DNA from: Pseudoclavibacter endophyticus
GTDB taxonomy: Bacteria; Actinomycetota; Actinomycetes; Actinomycetales; Microbacteriaceae
Direction of reading: 5' to 3'
Assembly: GCF_008831085.1 (NCBI RefSeq)
Contig: NZ_WBJY01000001.1
Span: 124,001 to 188,000, forward strand
Length of the DNA stretch: 64,000 nucleotides
Shown: positions 51,597 to 60,830 of the stretch, piece after piece
Layout: each line of letters starts with the position of its first letter
Numbering within the stretch: the stretch's first letter is position 1
The notes under the pieces: generated by a model
Databases searched by the model: none
What the model was told of the DNA's origin: nothing
Seen by the model: only the letters and a program-made list of their open reading frames with translations
Position numbers and translations under genes: made by a program

Positions 51597-51884
51597 ATGG
51601 CAGACAAGACTGTGAACAAGACCGAACTGGTCGCCGCGATCGCCGCCGACACCAACCAGAGCCAGGCAACCGTGAGCGCCGTCATCGACAGCCTCTTCGC
51701 CGAGTTCGCGAAGAACGCCGCCGCCGGCACCAAGGTCTCGATTCCCGGCTGGCTCTCGGTCGAGCAGACCGAGCGGGCGGCGCGCACGGGCCGCAACCCG
51801 CAGACCGGCGAGACGATCCAGATCCCGGCCTCAAAGGGCGTCAAGCTGTCGGCCGGCTCGAAGCTGAAGGCCGCCGTCAAGTAA
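51597..51884 (+). CDS. hup: HU-family DNA-binding protein
   Basis: A 95-residue HU protein with the N-terminal helices (NKTELVAAIAADTNQSQATVS) and the beta-arm (ARTGRNPQTGETIQIPASK). It lacks the Lys/Ala-rich tail of mycobacterial and streptomycete HupB/HupS, which fits other actinobacterial families. It compacts and bends DNA. The ATG has a strong GAGGAGG ribosome site and a strong terminator follows. Confidence 0.95.
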   Translation: MADKTVNKTELVAAIAADTNQSQATVSAVIDSLFAEFAKNAAAGTKVSIPGWLSVEQTERAARTGRNPQTGETIQIPASKGVKLSAGSKLKAAVK

Positions 51885-51945
51885 CCGACGGCCGCGTCGC
51901 GCGCGCACGGTCGAAGCAGCCGGACAGCGCGGCCGACGCGGTGAG

Positions 51946-51990
51946 ACGCCGAGGGCGGACACTCCAACCCGGAGTGCCCGCCCTCGGCGT
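51946..51990. terminator. Long bidirectional terminator after hup
   Basis: A 20-bp stem with one mismatch (51946-51965 with 51971-51990) and a 5-base loop AACCC is followed by TTGCTC. It lies between convergent hup and the metS-like gene. Confidence 0.88.
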
Positions 51991-52003
51991 TTGCTCTCGC
52001 GCG

Positions 52004-52171
52004 TCAGGTATCGCGGGGCGACGGTGCGTCGGCCACGCGCGCATCGTCGTCCCCGCCGGCGGGGTAGGAGGCGATCTCCGGGCGACGCTGCAGGTACACG
52101 ATGCTCGCGACGAGGCCGCCCCACAGGATGATGAGCGCGACAACGAGCATGGCGATGGCGATTGCGGTCAT
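52004..52171 (-). CDS. MetS-type small subunit of NSS transporter
   Basis: A 55-residue protein with one helix (IAMLVVALIILWGGLVASIVYL) and a short polar tail containing PAGGDDDARV. It matches the small MetS subunit needed by the Corynebacterium MetP methionine/alanine importer. The ATG at 52171 overlaps the stop of the large transporter gene (ATGA), the same pairing as in metPS. Confidence 0.85.
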   Translation of the reverse strand: MTAIAIAMLVVALIILWGGLVASIVYLQRRPEIASYPAGGDDDARVADAPSPRDT

Positions 52172-53775
52172 GAGCGGGTCTCCGTTCGTCCTGCGAGCTC
52201 GGCCGTCAGCGGCGGCCACGGGGTGAAGTCGTCCGGGCTCCGGCGCCATTTGATGAGTGTCCCGATCAAGGCGGCGACCACGAGGAACAGGAAGGTGCCC
52301 CACCCGAACACGCCCAAGTACCAGCCGGGCATGTCGGCGTATCCCTCAACGATCAGCTCGATGACCCGCGCGACGAGCATGTACGAGAGCACGACGGGCG
52401 CGACGACGGCGACGAAGACGAACCAGGTGCGCCCAACTTTGAAGGTCGAGAGCGCGTTGAGGTGGTACGTGAGCTCGCGGCCGCGCCGGTATACCCACAG
52501 CACCACGATCGAGACGACGATTGCCGAGAGCACGACACCGACGTTGTTGGTCCAGCTGTCGATGACGTCGAGCGCCAGCAGCCCGGTCGCCGTCGAGAAG
52601 AGCAGCACCGAGATCACGGCGCACACGCCGCCGACCCAGAGGGCTGCGGCGCGCGGCGAGATGCTCGCCTTCTCCTGCACCGCCGCCGAGACCACCTGCA
52701 GGATCGAGATCAGCGAGGTGAAGCCGGCGATGGCGAGGGCGCCGAAGAACAGCATCCCGAACACGGGCCCGCCCGGCATCTGCGACACGATCGCGGGGAA
52801 GGTCATGAACGACAGCCCCACCCCCGTCAAGTTCTCGAGCTGATCGAATCCGATCCCCTGCTGGAATGCGAAGAACCCGAGGGTGGCGAACACGCCGATG
52901 CCGGCGAGCACTTCGAACGACGAGTTCGCGAACGCGATGACGAGGCCAGGGCCCGTGAGGTTGGAGCGCCGCCTCCGGTAGGACGAGTAGGTGAGCATGA
53001 TGCCGAACGCGATCGACAGCGAGAAGAAGATCTGGCTGTAGGCAGCCACCCAGACGCCGGGGTCGGCCAGCGCCTCCCAGTGCGGCGTGAAGAGTGCATC
53101 GAGCCCCGTGCTCGCGCCGTCGAGGAACAGCGCGCGAATAACGAGGGCGAGGAAGCCGACGACGAGCAGGGGGATCGCGATGACGTTCACGCGCTCGATC
53201 CCCTTCGCGACGCCGCCCGCCAGCACGGCGATCGCCACGAGCCAGACGATCACGAGCGGGATGAGCACGCCGGGCACGAACTCGAAGCTGAGGCCGGGCT
53301 CGCCGACCTGGAGGTACTCGCCCGTGAGGAACCCGACCGGGTCGTCGCCCCACCGCAGGTCGATCGAGAAGACGAAGTAGCTGAGCGCCCACGCGATGAT
53401 GGCGGTGTAGTAGGTCGCGATGACGAAGCAGATCGCGACCTGGAACCAGCCGATGCTCTCGGCCCACCGCCCGAACCGTCCGCCGAGGCGGCGGAACGCG
53501 GCGGGCGCGGACCCGCGAAACCGGTGGCCGATCGCGTAGTCGAGGAAGAGGATGGGGATGCCCGCGGTGAGCAGGGCGACGAGGTAGGGGATCAGGAACG
53601 CCCCGCCGCCGTTCTCGTACGCGACACCGGGGAACCGCCAGATGTTGCCGAGGCCGACCGCCGAGCCGATCGCGGCGAGGATGAACCCGACCTGGCCGGT
53701 CCAGGACTCGCGTGGCAGGGTCGAAGCACTCCGGCCCGACGGTGACGGTGCTGATGGTGGTGACGTGTCGCTCAT
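52168..53775 (-). CDS. Sodium-dependent amino-acid transporter (NSS/SNF family)
   Basis: A 535-residue protein with about 12 helices. Helix 1 carries FILAAIGSAVGLGNIWRFP, the unwound sodium- and substrate-binding region of NSS transporters; AYSQIFFSLSIAFGIMLTYSSY and FANSSFEVLAGIGVF are other family motifs. The coupled MetS-like subunit suggests methionine or alanine import. AGGAGG lies before the ATG at 53775. Confidence 0.93.
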   Translation of the reverse strand: MSDTSPPSAPSPSGRSASTLPRESWTGQVGFILAAIGSAVGLGNIWRFPGVAYENGGGAFLIPYLVALLTAGIPILFLDYAIGHRFRGSAPAAFRRLGGRFGRWAESIGWFQVAICFVIATYYTAIIAWALSYFVFSIDLRWGDDPVGFLTGEYLQVGEPGLSFEFVPGVLIPLVIVWLVAIAVLAGGVAKGIERVNVIAIPLLVVGFLALVIRALFLDGASTGLDALFTPHWEALADPGVWVAAYSQIFFSLSIAFGIMLTYSSYRRRRSNLTGPGLVIAFANSSFEVLAGIGVFATLGFFAFQQGIGFDQLENLTGVGLSFMTFPAIVSQMPGGPVFGMLFFGALAIAGFTSLISILQVVSAAVQEKASISPRAAALWVGGVCAVISVLLFSTATGLLALDVIDSWTNNVGVVLSAIVVSIVVLWVYRRGRELTYHLNALSTFKVGRTWFVFVAVVAPVVLSYMLVARVIELIVEGYADMPGWYLGVFGWGTFLFLVVAALIGTLIKWRRSPDDFTPWPPLTAELAGRTETRS

Positions 53776-53956
53776 GGGCCCTCCTCGATTGAGTGGTGCG
53801 CGTCGCTGCGCTTGCGGGCGACGCTAGCAGCGCGCGGGCCGCTCGGCGAGGGTGCCATGACAGAGCACACGGATGCTCGCGAATCTGGGCGCATCGGCCT
53901 CGCCAGAGTTTTCCACGGGACCGGCCTCCCAACCGGTGCCGGGCGCGGCTCCCGCG

Positions 53957-53962
53957 TAGGCT
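53957..53962 (+). promoter_or_regulatory. -10 box near the copD-ctaG start
   Basis: TAGGCT lies 9 bases before the ATG at 53972. The transcript would begin 0-3 bases from the start codon; no ribosome site is visible. Confidence 0.4.
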
Positions 53963-53971
53963 TGTGCCGAC

Positions 53972-56086
53972 ATGTCCGACTCCCGCTCCGACGCCGTGAA
54001 GGCGACGAAACCCGGCCGCGCCCAGCGGGCATCCCGCACCTCGCCGGCGCGCGTCGCCCGCTGGAGCGAGGCCGACGTGCGCCGCGTCGCGCTCGCGCCC
54101 GCCGCGTTCATCACGGCGGCGCTCATCGCGCTCGTCGTCGGGCTCGGCCTCGGGGGCGGCGCGACGCCGCTTGCGGTCTCGGATCCGGGCCCCGTCGTGA
54201 TGTGGGGCCTGCCGGTCCTCAAGCTGCTCTTCAACGTGTCGGCGGCCGTCACGATCGGCGCGCTCGCGATGGCGATGTGGGGTGTGAGCCGCGACGAGCC
54301 CGAGTTCGAGCGCACCATGACGATCGCGCAGGGCGGCGCCTCCGCGTGGCTGGCCACGGGCCTCGGCGCGGCGCTGTTCACGTTCCTGCAGATCTCCAAC
54401 ATCCCGCTGTCGTTCGACGCCGCGTTCGGCGACCAGCTCGTCTTCTTCTTCACGCAGCTCGAGATCGGCACGCTCACGGTCATGCAGCTGGCGATGGTGC
54501 TCGCGCTGTCGCTCGCGGTCTTCGCCGTCCGCGGCCCGTGGGGCGTCGCGATCATGACGGCCATCTCACTGCTCGCCCTCTGGCCGCTGGCGGCGCAAGG
54601 GCACGTGGCGGGCGCTGCCAACCACGAGTTGGCCGTCGGGGGAATGACCCTGCACCTCACGGGGGCTGCCGTGTGGCTCGGCGGGCTCGTCGTGATCGCG
54701 ATCCTCGCGCCGAAGCTCGGCGGCGTGCGCCGGCTCGCCCTGCTCGAGCGCTACTCGACGCTCGCGCTGCTGTCGTTCGTCGTCGTCGCGGCGTCCGGCA
54801 TCGTCGCGTCGATCGTAAACGTCGGGTCGCTCGCGGGCCTCGCCACCCCCTACGGGCTCATCGTGCTGCTCAAGGCGGCCGCGCTGACCGGCCTCGGGGC
54901 CTTCGGCGCGGCACAGCGCCGCTGGCTCATCGGCCGCATGCGCCGGGGCGTCGGTCGCGCGCCCCTGGCGTGGTTGATCGCGCTCGAGCTCGCGCTCATG
55001 GGCGTCGCTGCAGGGCTTGCCGCGGCACTGGGGCGTACGCCATCCGTCGTGCCCGACACACCCGCCGGCGAGCTGGGAGCACCGACGCCCGCCGAAATCC
55101 TCGCGGGCGTTCCCCTGCCGCCCGAGTTCGAGCCCTGGCGCCTGCTGACCGAGTGGTCGCTCGAGCCGATCTGGACCCTGCTGGCGCTGCTCGGCGCGTT
55201 CTTCTACGCGGCGGGAGTGTGGCGGCTGCGCCGCCGCGGCGACGCGTGGCCCGTGCTGCGAACCGTCTCGTTCATGATCGCGGTCGCCGTGCTGCTCTAC
55301 CTCGTCAACGGTCCGCTGTTCGTGTACGGGCAATTCTTGTTCAGCTTCCACATGACCGAGCACATGGTGCTCTCGATGATCATCCCGATCTTTCTCGTGG
55401 TGGCCTCGCCCATCACGCTGCTCCTGCGCGCCGTCGAGCCGCGCCGCGACGGGTCGATGGGCACGCGCGAGTGGGTGCTCGCGTTCGTGCACTCGCGCTG
55501 GGCGAAGTTCTTCTCGCACCCCATCGTGGCCGCCGTCATGTTCGGCGGGTCGCTGCTGATCTTCTACTACACCCCCCTCTTCCGGTGGGCGGTCACCGAC
55601 CACGTCGGACACATGTGGATGATCGCCGACTTCCTCGTCGTCGGGTACCTCTTCGTGGCGTCGCTCATCGGCGACGAGCCGGGCCTGCACCGCGCCCCCT
55701 ACCCCATGCGGCTCATCGTGCTCGTGCTCGTCATGACCTTCCACGCGTTCTTCGGCATCAGCGTGATGTCGGGAACGGGCCTGCTCGTGGCCGACTGGTT
55801 CGGGGCGACAGGCCGCACGTGGGGGCTCGACGCCATCGGCGACCAGCAGCTCGGCGGGGCGATTGCGTGGGGCATCGGCGAGCTTCCGACCGTGATTCTC
55901 GCCCTGCTCGTGACGGTGTGGTGGATGCGCGACGACAAGCGGGAGCAGCGGCGGCGCGACCGGCGCGTGGCGCGCGACGGCGACGCCGAGCTCGAGGCGT
56001 ACAACGCGAAGCTGCGGGCGCTCGCGGAGCTGGATGCCGACGGGAGCGCCCGCCCGCAGACCGACCGGGAGGAGGCGAAACCGTGA
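53972..56086 (+). CDS. CopD-CtaG fusion membrane protein
   Basis: A 704-residue membrane protein. The first half (about 40-360) has eight helices and CopD-like features, including LHLTGAAVWLGGLVVIAIL and FTFLQISNIPLSFDA. The second half (about 395-660) is a caa3-CtaG domain: FSFHMTEHMVLSMIIP, YYTPLFRWAVTDHVGHMWM and VMTFHAFFGISVM give conserved histidines for copper. It probably moves copper to cytochrome oxidase. The last 50 residues are charged and cytoplasmic. The fusion is common in actinobacteria. Confidence 0.9.
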   Translation: MSDSRSDAVKATKPGRAQRASRTSPARVARWSEADVRRVALAPAAFITAALIALVVGLGLGGGATPLAVSDPGPVVMWGLPVLKLLFNVSAAVTIGALAMAMWGVSRDEPEFERTMTIAQGGASAWLATGLGAALFTFLQISNIPLSFDAAFGDQLVFFFTQLEIGTLTVMQLAMVLALSLAVFAVRGPWGVAIMTAISLLALWPLAAQGHVAGAANHELAVGGMTLHLTGAAVWLGGLVVIAILAPKLGGVRRLALLERYSTLALLSFVVVAASGIVASIVNVGSLAGLATPYGLIVLLKAAALTGLGAFGAAQRRWLIGRMRRGVGRAPLAWLIALELALMGVAAGLAAALGRTPSVVPDTPAGELGAPTPAEILAGVPLPPEFEPWRLLTEWSLEPIWTLLALLGAFFYAAGVWRLRRRGDAWPVLRTVSFMIAVAVLLYLVNGPLFVYGQFLFSFHMTEHMVLSMIIPIFLVVASPITLLLRAVEPRRDGSMGTREWVLAFVHSRWAKFFSHPIVAAVMFGGSLLIFYYTPLFRWAVTDHVGHMWMIADFLVVGYLFVASLIGDEPGLHRAPYPMRLIVLVLVMTFHAFFGISVMSGTGLLVADWFGATGRTWGLDAIGDQQLGGAIAWGIGELPTVILALLVTVWWMRDDKREQRRRDRRVARDGDAELEAYNAKLRALAELDADGSARPQTDREEAKP

Positions 56087-57378
56087 CCGTGACCCTGACC
56101 CCCGAGCAGCAGGCCGTGTTCGACGCGATCGAGCACTCGCGCGATCACCTCTTCGTGACCGGGCGCGCCGGGACGGGCAAGTCGACGCTGCTCAACCACC
56201 TCGCATGGCACACGTCGAAGCAGCTCGTCATCGCGGCCCCCACGGGCGTCGCGGCGCTCAACGTCGGCGGCCAGACGATCCACTCGCTGTTCAAACTCCC
56301 CATCGGGGTCATCGGTTCCTCGCCGATCGAGCAATCCGGTGACGTGCGGAAGCTCCTCAATACGATCGACACGCTCGTGATCGACGAGGTCTCGATGGTG
56401 TCGGCCGATCTGATGGACGCGATCGACCGGTCGCTGCGGCAGGCGCGGGCCCGCACGTCGGAGCCGTTCGGCGGCGTGCAGCTCGTGCTGTTCGGCGACC
56501 CGTTCCAGCTGTCGCCCGTGCCGCCCCGTGACCCGGACGAGCGCGCCTACTTCCGCGATCACTACCGCTCGCTGTGGTTCTTCGACGCGCGTGTCTGGCT
56601 CGAGACCGAGCTGCGCATCCACACCCTGCGCGAGATCCACCGCCAGCACGAGGACGAGTTCCGCAGCATCCTCACGGCCGTGCGCTACGGGCAGGTGACG
56701 GCCGACATGGCCGCGCGACTCAACGGGGTGGGCGCCCGCGAGGCGCCGACCGACGGCATTGTGACGCTCGCGACGCGGAACGACGCCGTCAACCGCATCA
56801 ACGCCCAGAGCCTCGACCGGCTGCCCGGCAATTCGATGACGGCGAAGGCCGAGATCTCGGGCGATTTCCCCGGCGGGCAGTACCCTGCCGACGAGCAGCT
56901 CGACCTCAAGGTCGGCGCCCAGGTCATGCTGCTGCGCAACGACCCCGACTCGCGCTGGGTCAACGGATCGATCGGCGAGGTCACGCGCATCGAGCGCACC
57001 GTGTACATCGAGATCGATGGCGAAGAGCACGAGGTCGAGCCAATCGTGTGGGAGAAGCTGAAGTACTCGTACTCGCCCACCACGAAGGAGCTCAAGCGCG
57101 AAGTCGTCGGCGAGTTCACCCAGTTCCCGCTGCGACTCGCGTGGGCGGTCACGATCCACAAGTCGCAGGGCAAGACCTACGACCGGGCGATCGTCGACCT
57201 CGGCTCCCGGGCCTTCTCGCCCGGGCAGACCTACGTCGCCCTCTCGCGCATCCGATCCCTCGAGGGCATGTTCCTGACCCGCCCGCTGCATCCGCGCGAC
57301 ATCTTCGTCGACGATGACGTCATGCGCTTCATGCGTCAGGTCGCCGAGGCGCGCAAGGCGGGGGCCGTCGCGGGGTGA
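56083..57378 (+). CDS. PIF1-like DNA helicase
   Basis: A 431-residue superfamily 1B helicase. Walker A is TGRAGTGKSTLLNHL; motif Ia TGVAALNVGGQTIHSLF; Walker B LVIDEVSMVSADLMDAIDR; motif III FGDPFQLSPV; C-terminal motifs AWAVTIHKSQGKTYDRA and YVALSRIRSLEGMFL. PIF1-like enzymes unwind 5' to 3' and act at G4 structures or forks. GTG 56083 overlaps the CtaG stop, an odd coupling. GGGAGGAGG is upstream. Confidence 0.93.
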   Translation: MTVTLTPEQQAVFDAIEHSRDHLFVTGRAGTGKSTLLNHLAWHTSKQLVIAAPTGVAALNVGGQTIHSLFKLPIGVIGSSPIEQSGDVRKLLNTIDTLVIDEVSMVSADLMDAIDRSLRQARARTSEPFGGVQLVLFGDPFQLSPVPPRDPDERAYFRDHYRSLWFFDARVWLETELRIHTLREIHRQHEDEFRSILTAVRYGQVTADMAARLNGVGAREAPTDGIVTLATRNDAVNRINAQSLDRLPGNSMTAKAEISGDFPGGQYPADEQLDLKVGAQVMLLRNDPDSRWVNGSIGEVTRIERTVYIEIDGEEHEVEPIVWEKLKYSYSPTTKELKREVVGEFTQFPLRLAWAVTIHKSQGKTYDRAIVDLGSRAFSPGQTYVALSRIRSLEGMFLTRPLHPRDIFVDDDVMRFMRQVAEARKAGAVAG

Positions 57379-57397
57379 GCTCGTCGGCGCGTGCCGG

Positions 57398-59338
57398 CTA
57401 CCGCTGCGGCAGCGATGCGCGGATGCTCTCGGTGACCCGCGCGAGGGTCGCGTCGTCGAGGCCGGTGCCGAGCACGGCGTCCCAGGCCGGCACGTACTCC
57501 TCGAAGTAGCGGTGCGCGACGCCGCCGGGAGTGTCGACTGCTGCGGGCATGTCGGTCGTGACCTGCCAGAACGTCACGGCCGACATCCACTGCATGCGCG
57601 TCGTCACGTCACGCCCCGCCCGCTCGCGCATCCACGCCGGGCGGCGCGTGAGCAGGCGCGGCGACCACCAGACGATGGGATCGCTCGCATGCTGCAGCAT
57701 GGCCAGACGTGGCGCCTGCCACGTCCCGAGCGGAGTCCCGGCCGCGTCGGCGTCGAGCTCGGCGGGCCTGGTGGCGAAGCGGATGCGCCTGCCGCCGTCG
57801 ATCACCGGCGTCACCTCCGGCGAGCCCTCGTCGCGTGAGGCCACGAGCGCGTCCCAGTGGCGCGAGACGCGTGGGGCTCCGGCGAGCACGCCGCCGTCGA
57901 TCCGCGCGAGCAGCTCGTCGATCGACGACTCGGCGCCGAGCACTCCGAAGGCGCCGAGTGACTCACCGGTCACGAACACCCGGGGACGCTGCTGCGGCGG
58001 CCGGGGCGAGAGGTCGCGCTCGACCGCGTCGAGCAGGGCCCGCGCCGCGATGATCGGGCCGCGAGGGTGGCCGAGCACGGCCAGGCCGCTCGGAAGCAGG
58101 GTGTACTGCACGGCGACCGTCGCGCAGTTGCCGCCGGTGAGGTGCTCGACGGCCCCGACGGACCAGTCGGACAGCCATCCCGTCCCCGTCGTCGTCGCGA
58201 TGACGAGCACGTCGCGGTCGTAGGCGCCCGTGCGGCGCAGCTCGCTCGTGGCGGCCCGCGCTGCGCCCGCGATACTTCGCCAGGATGCCACGCTCGTGAA
58301 CGCGCGAATCGGCTCGATGGCGTCGCGCCCCGTCGCGGAAGCGATGTCGGTGGCCGACGCGCCTGACCCCGCGAATGCCCGACCGTGTCGTCCGAGTGCG
58401 CTCCACGCCACGGGCGATGCGGGGCTCCCCGACCGGAGCGGCGTGGTCGGGCGGGTCACCCCGGGGATGTCGAGGTCGTTGTTGGCCGTCGCGGTCGCGA
58501 CCATGCGGCTCCAGATGCGCCGGACCGCCCGGTCGCCCGCAACGGTGAGGACCGCGGCGGGCAGGGCTACCCCCGCGACGAGGGCGACGGCGCCCGGCGC
58601 AACGCTGCGGAGCCGTGAGCGCACGCCGCGCGCCGCGATGAGCCGCAGCCATTCGAGACCGAGCGCGCCCGCCGCGATGCCGGTACCGGCGGCCATGCCC
58701 GCGAGCTGCTCGCGCCTCGCGGGCATCCGGGCGCGCACGAGCCGCGCAATCTCGCTCTGGCGCGTCACGCTGGTGCGCAGCGAGGCGACCGTGCCGGCTC
58801 CGGCCAGGCCGCCGACCACGGCGGCCGACGCAGCTCGCACGTCGTCGCGCTCGAGCATCCGGCCGATGTGCAGGAGCACCGCCCCGGCCAACGGCGACGT
58901 CGCGCGCCCGCGGACGGCCCAGGGTCGCGTGCGAGCCCGGGTCGTGCGGCGTGCCCGGGCACGCTCGCTCGCGCTCAGCCGGGCGCCGTCGCCACCGAGC
59001 CGAACCGCACTCGGCCGCGTCGATGGTCCCGCCCCGCGACCGGCGATGAGCCGTCGGAGCACGAACCACGCCGCGCGCACGGCGAGGTGCAACGACCGGC
59101 CCGTCATGTAGCCCGAGATCTGCGACAGCCCAATGGCGACCGCCGTCATCCACCAGCGACGGGGGATGAGGCTCGGCCCGAGGGCCGCCCAGCCGAACAC
59201 CTGGGCGATGACGAGGCCCCAGCGGTCGATCCAGCCGAAGGGGCGCGTGGCGATGTCGACACGCACCGACACCCGCGTCGCCCGCTTGCCGTGGCGGAGT
59301 GATCGCCGAAACGGGTGCTGCCAGCTGTTCGACGCCAT
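57398..59338 (-). CDS. Membrane-anchored alpha/beta hydrolase (Abhydrolase_9 type)
   Basis: A 646-residue protein. The N-terminal half has several hydrophobic segments (WGLVIAQVFGWAALGPSLIP; AVALVAGVALPAAVLTVAG) matching the Abhydrolase_9 N-terminal domain. The C-terminal half has the nucleophile in VFVTGESLGAFGVLG and a His region MLQHASDPIVWWSPRLL. The family is common in actinobacteria; substrates are unknown. ATG 59338 is preferred, though no clear ribosome site exists. It is divergent from the PadR gene. Confidence 0.85.
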   Translation of the reverse strand: MASNSWQHPFRRSLRHGKRATRVSVRVDIATRPFGWIDRWGLVIAQVFGWAALGPSLIPRRWWMTAVAIGLSQISGYMTGRSLHLAVRAAWFVLRRLIAGRGAGPSTRPSAVRLGGDGARLSASERARARRTTRARTRPWAVRGRATSPLAGAVLLHIGRMLERDDVRAASAAVVGGLAGAGTVASLRTSVTRQSEIARLVRARMPARREQLAGMAAGTGIAAGALGLEWLRLIAARGVRSRLRSVAPGAVALVAGVALPAAVLTVAGDRAVRRIWSRMVATATANNDLDIPGVTRPTTPLRSGSPASPVAWSALGRHGRAFAGSGASATDIASATGRDAIEPIRAFTSVASWRSIAGAARAATSELRRTGAYDRDVLVIATTTGTGWLSDWSVGAVEHLTGGNCATVAVQYTLLPSGLAVLGHPRGPIIAARALLDAVERDLSPRPPQQRPRVFVTGESLGAFGVLGAESSIDELLARIDGGVLAGAPRVSRHWDALVASRDEGSPEVTPVIDGGRRIRFATRPAELDADAAGTPLGTWQAPRLAMLQHASDPIVWWSPRLLTRRPAWMRERAGRDVTTRMQWMSAVTFWQVTTDMPAAVDTPGGVAHRYFEEYVPAWDAVLGTGLDDATLARVTESIRASLPQR

Positions 59339-59421
59339 GTGCGAAGTGTGCCGTGCCCTGGGTGCTCCTCGGTGAACGCGATGCCTGGCGCGCCGGTCAT
59401 GAAGCATCCGCCCCCGCATGT

Positions 59422-59472
59422 TTGACGACGGCTACTGCATGACATAGAGTAATTACTGCATCACATGCAGTA
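59422..59472 (+). promoter_or_regulatory. PadR promoter with two tandem 19-bp palindromic operators
   Basis: TTGACG (59422-59427), a 17-base spacer and TAGAGT (59445-59450) form the promoter. Two related 19-mers, TACTGCATGACATAGAGTA (59433-59451) and TACTGCATCACATGCAGTA (59454-59472), lie over the -10 and start point, 21 bases centre to centre, so on the same DNA face. The second is a perfect 8-bp palindrome. They probably bind the PadR protein encoded downstream. Confidence 0.75.
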
Positions 59473-59485
59473 GACGGGGGTCACG

Positions 59486-59818
59486 ATGATCGGGAGCGAT
59501 CTCATCCGAGGTTCACTCGACCTCGTGATCCTGAGTGTGCTGCTCGAGGGCGAGTCGTACGGCTACGCCATCGCCAAGCGCATCGACGAGCGCTCGCGGG
59601 GCGACTACGTCGTGAAAGAGACCACGCTCTACGCCGCGATCAGGCGGCTCGAGGCTCGAGGCGATCTCGAGTCGTTCCCCGGCGTCGAGACCAACGGGCG
59701 CCCGCGCACGTACTACCGCATCACTGACGAGGGTGCCGCGCGGCACCATGACAAGCGCGAGGAATGGCGGCACGCGACTGATGTCGTCGCCCGATTCCTC
59801 GCGTCAGACGGGAGCTGA
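59486..59818 (+). CDS. PadR-family transcriptional regulator
   Basis: A 110-residue protein with the PadR winged helix (IRGSLDLVILSVLLEGESYGY, TTLYAAIRRLEARGDLES, RPRTYYRITDEG). The second, dimerisation helix is short. It sits 2 bases before the HAAS-domain membrane protein, the usual partner. It probably represses itself, and perhaps the divergent hydrolase, through the twin operators. GGGGG lies before the ATG. Confidence 0.93.
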   Translation: MIGSDLIRGSLDLVILSVLLEGESYGYAIAKRIDERSRGDYVVKETTLYAAIRRLEARGDLESFPGVETNGRPRTYYRITDEGAARHHDKREEWRHATDVVARFLASDGS

Positions 59819-59820
59819 CC

Positions 59821-60822
59821 ATGAACGACACCATCCGCACCTACATCGGCGGGCTCTTCGCCGATCTGCCCTCGTCGCCCGAGATCGAGCGCGCGCACGC
59901 CGAACTGCAGCAGATGAGCGAGGACAAGTATCGCGAGCTGCGCGAGGCCGGCGTGAGTGAGCACGAGGCAACGGGCCGCGTGATCACCGAGTTCGGCAAC
60001 CTCGACGAGCTGGCCGACGCCCTCGGCATCCGCCGAGAGGTCGACGACGCCGCGCTCGGGCCGAAGGTGCCCATCCTTTCGTCGGGCGAGGTCGACGGTA
60101 TGCTGCGCCGATCGCGGAGCGCGTCGATGCTCATCGCGGGCGGCGTCTGGCTCATCCTGATCGGGCTCGGCTGCACCGTGCTCATCGGCCAGACCGAGTA
60201 TGCGGCGGCGGGCGCGGTGCCGCTGCTGCTCGCCGTCGCCATCGCGGTCGGCATGTTCATCGTGGGCGGGCGAGCGACGCAGCGGTCGATCGGCACGCTG
60301 CAGCAGGGCGAGGCCCGCGTGGAGCCGCGCGTCGCCGAAGACGTCAGCGCGCTGCGCGAGCGCAGCGAGGGCGGGTTCACGGCGGCGATCGTCGCGGGCG
60401 TCGGCATCATCATCCTGAGCGTCGCGATCCCCACCACGCTCACCGCCCTTCAGGTCGACGGGGCGAGCACGCTCGGCTCAGTCGGCCTGCTCATCGTCGT
60501 CGGTCTGGGCATCGGCATCCTGGTCGTCTCCGGCATGCGCCGCAGCGCGCTCGACACCGTCGTGCAGTCGGGGCGCCCCCGCACGCCCGTCAACGGGGAA
60601 GACGAGGCGCGCGCCTCGCTGATCGGCCGCGTCGCGGCGGTGTACTGGCCGGCCGTGGTGCTCGTGTACTTGGCGTGGAGCTTCCTCGGCAGCGCGTGGG
60701 GGCAGTCATGGGTGGTGTTCCCGATCGCCGGCGTCGGCTTCGCCGTCGTCGTGGGCCTGGTCGCGCTGTTCCGGCCGGCCGGTTCGAGCGTGAGCTCGAG
60801 CGCCGGGGGAGCGGCCCGGTAG
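59821..60822 (+). CDS. HAAS/DUF1700-type membrane protein
   Basis: A 333-residue protein with an N-terminal helical HAAS-like domain (residues 1-75; IRTYIGGLFADLPSSPEIERA, GVSEHEATGRVITEFGNLDEL) and about six membrane helices in three pairs. HAAS domains usually accompany PadR regulators and act as membrane signal modules. It starts 2 bases after the padR stop. The function is unknown. Confidence 0.85.
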   Translation: MNDTIRTYIGGLFADLPSSPEIERAHAELQQMSEDKYRELREAGVSEHEATGRVITEFGNLDELADALGIRREVDDAALGPKVPILSSGEVDGMLRRSRSASMLIAGGVWLILIGLGCTVLIGQTEYAAAGAVPLLLAVAIAVGMFIVGGRATQRSIGTLQQGEARVEPRVAEDVSALRERSEGGFTAAIVAGVGIIILSVAIPTTLTALQVDGASTLGSVGLLIVVGLGIGILVVSGMRRSALDTVVQSGRPRTPVNGEDEARASLIGRVAAVYWPAVVLVYLAWSFLGSAWGQSWVVFPIAGVGFAVVVGLVALFRPAGSSVSSSAGGAAR

Positions 60823-60830
60823 GCAGCGGG

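Noticed and set aside
53812..56082. A long Arg-rich N-terminal extension in frame with the PIF1-like helicase
   Set aside because: It overlaps copD-ctaG in another frame; the helicase has its own ribosome site and GTG at 56083.
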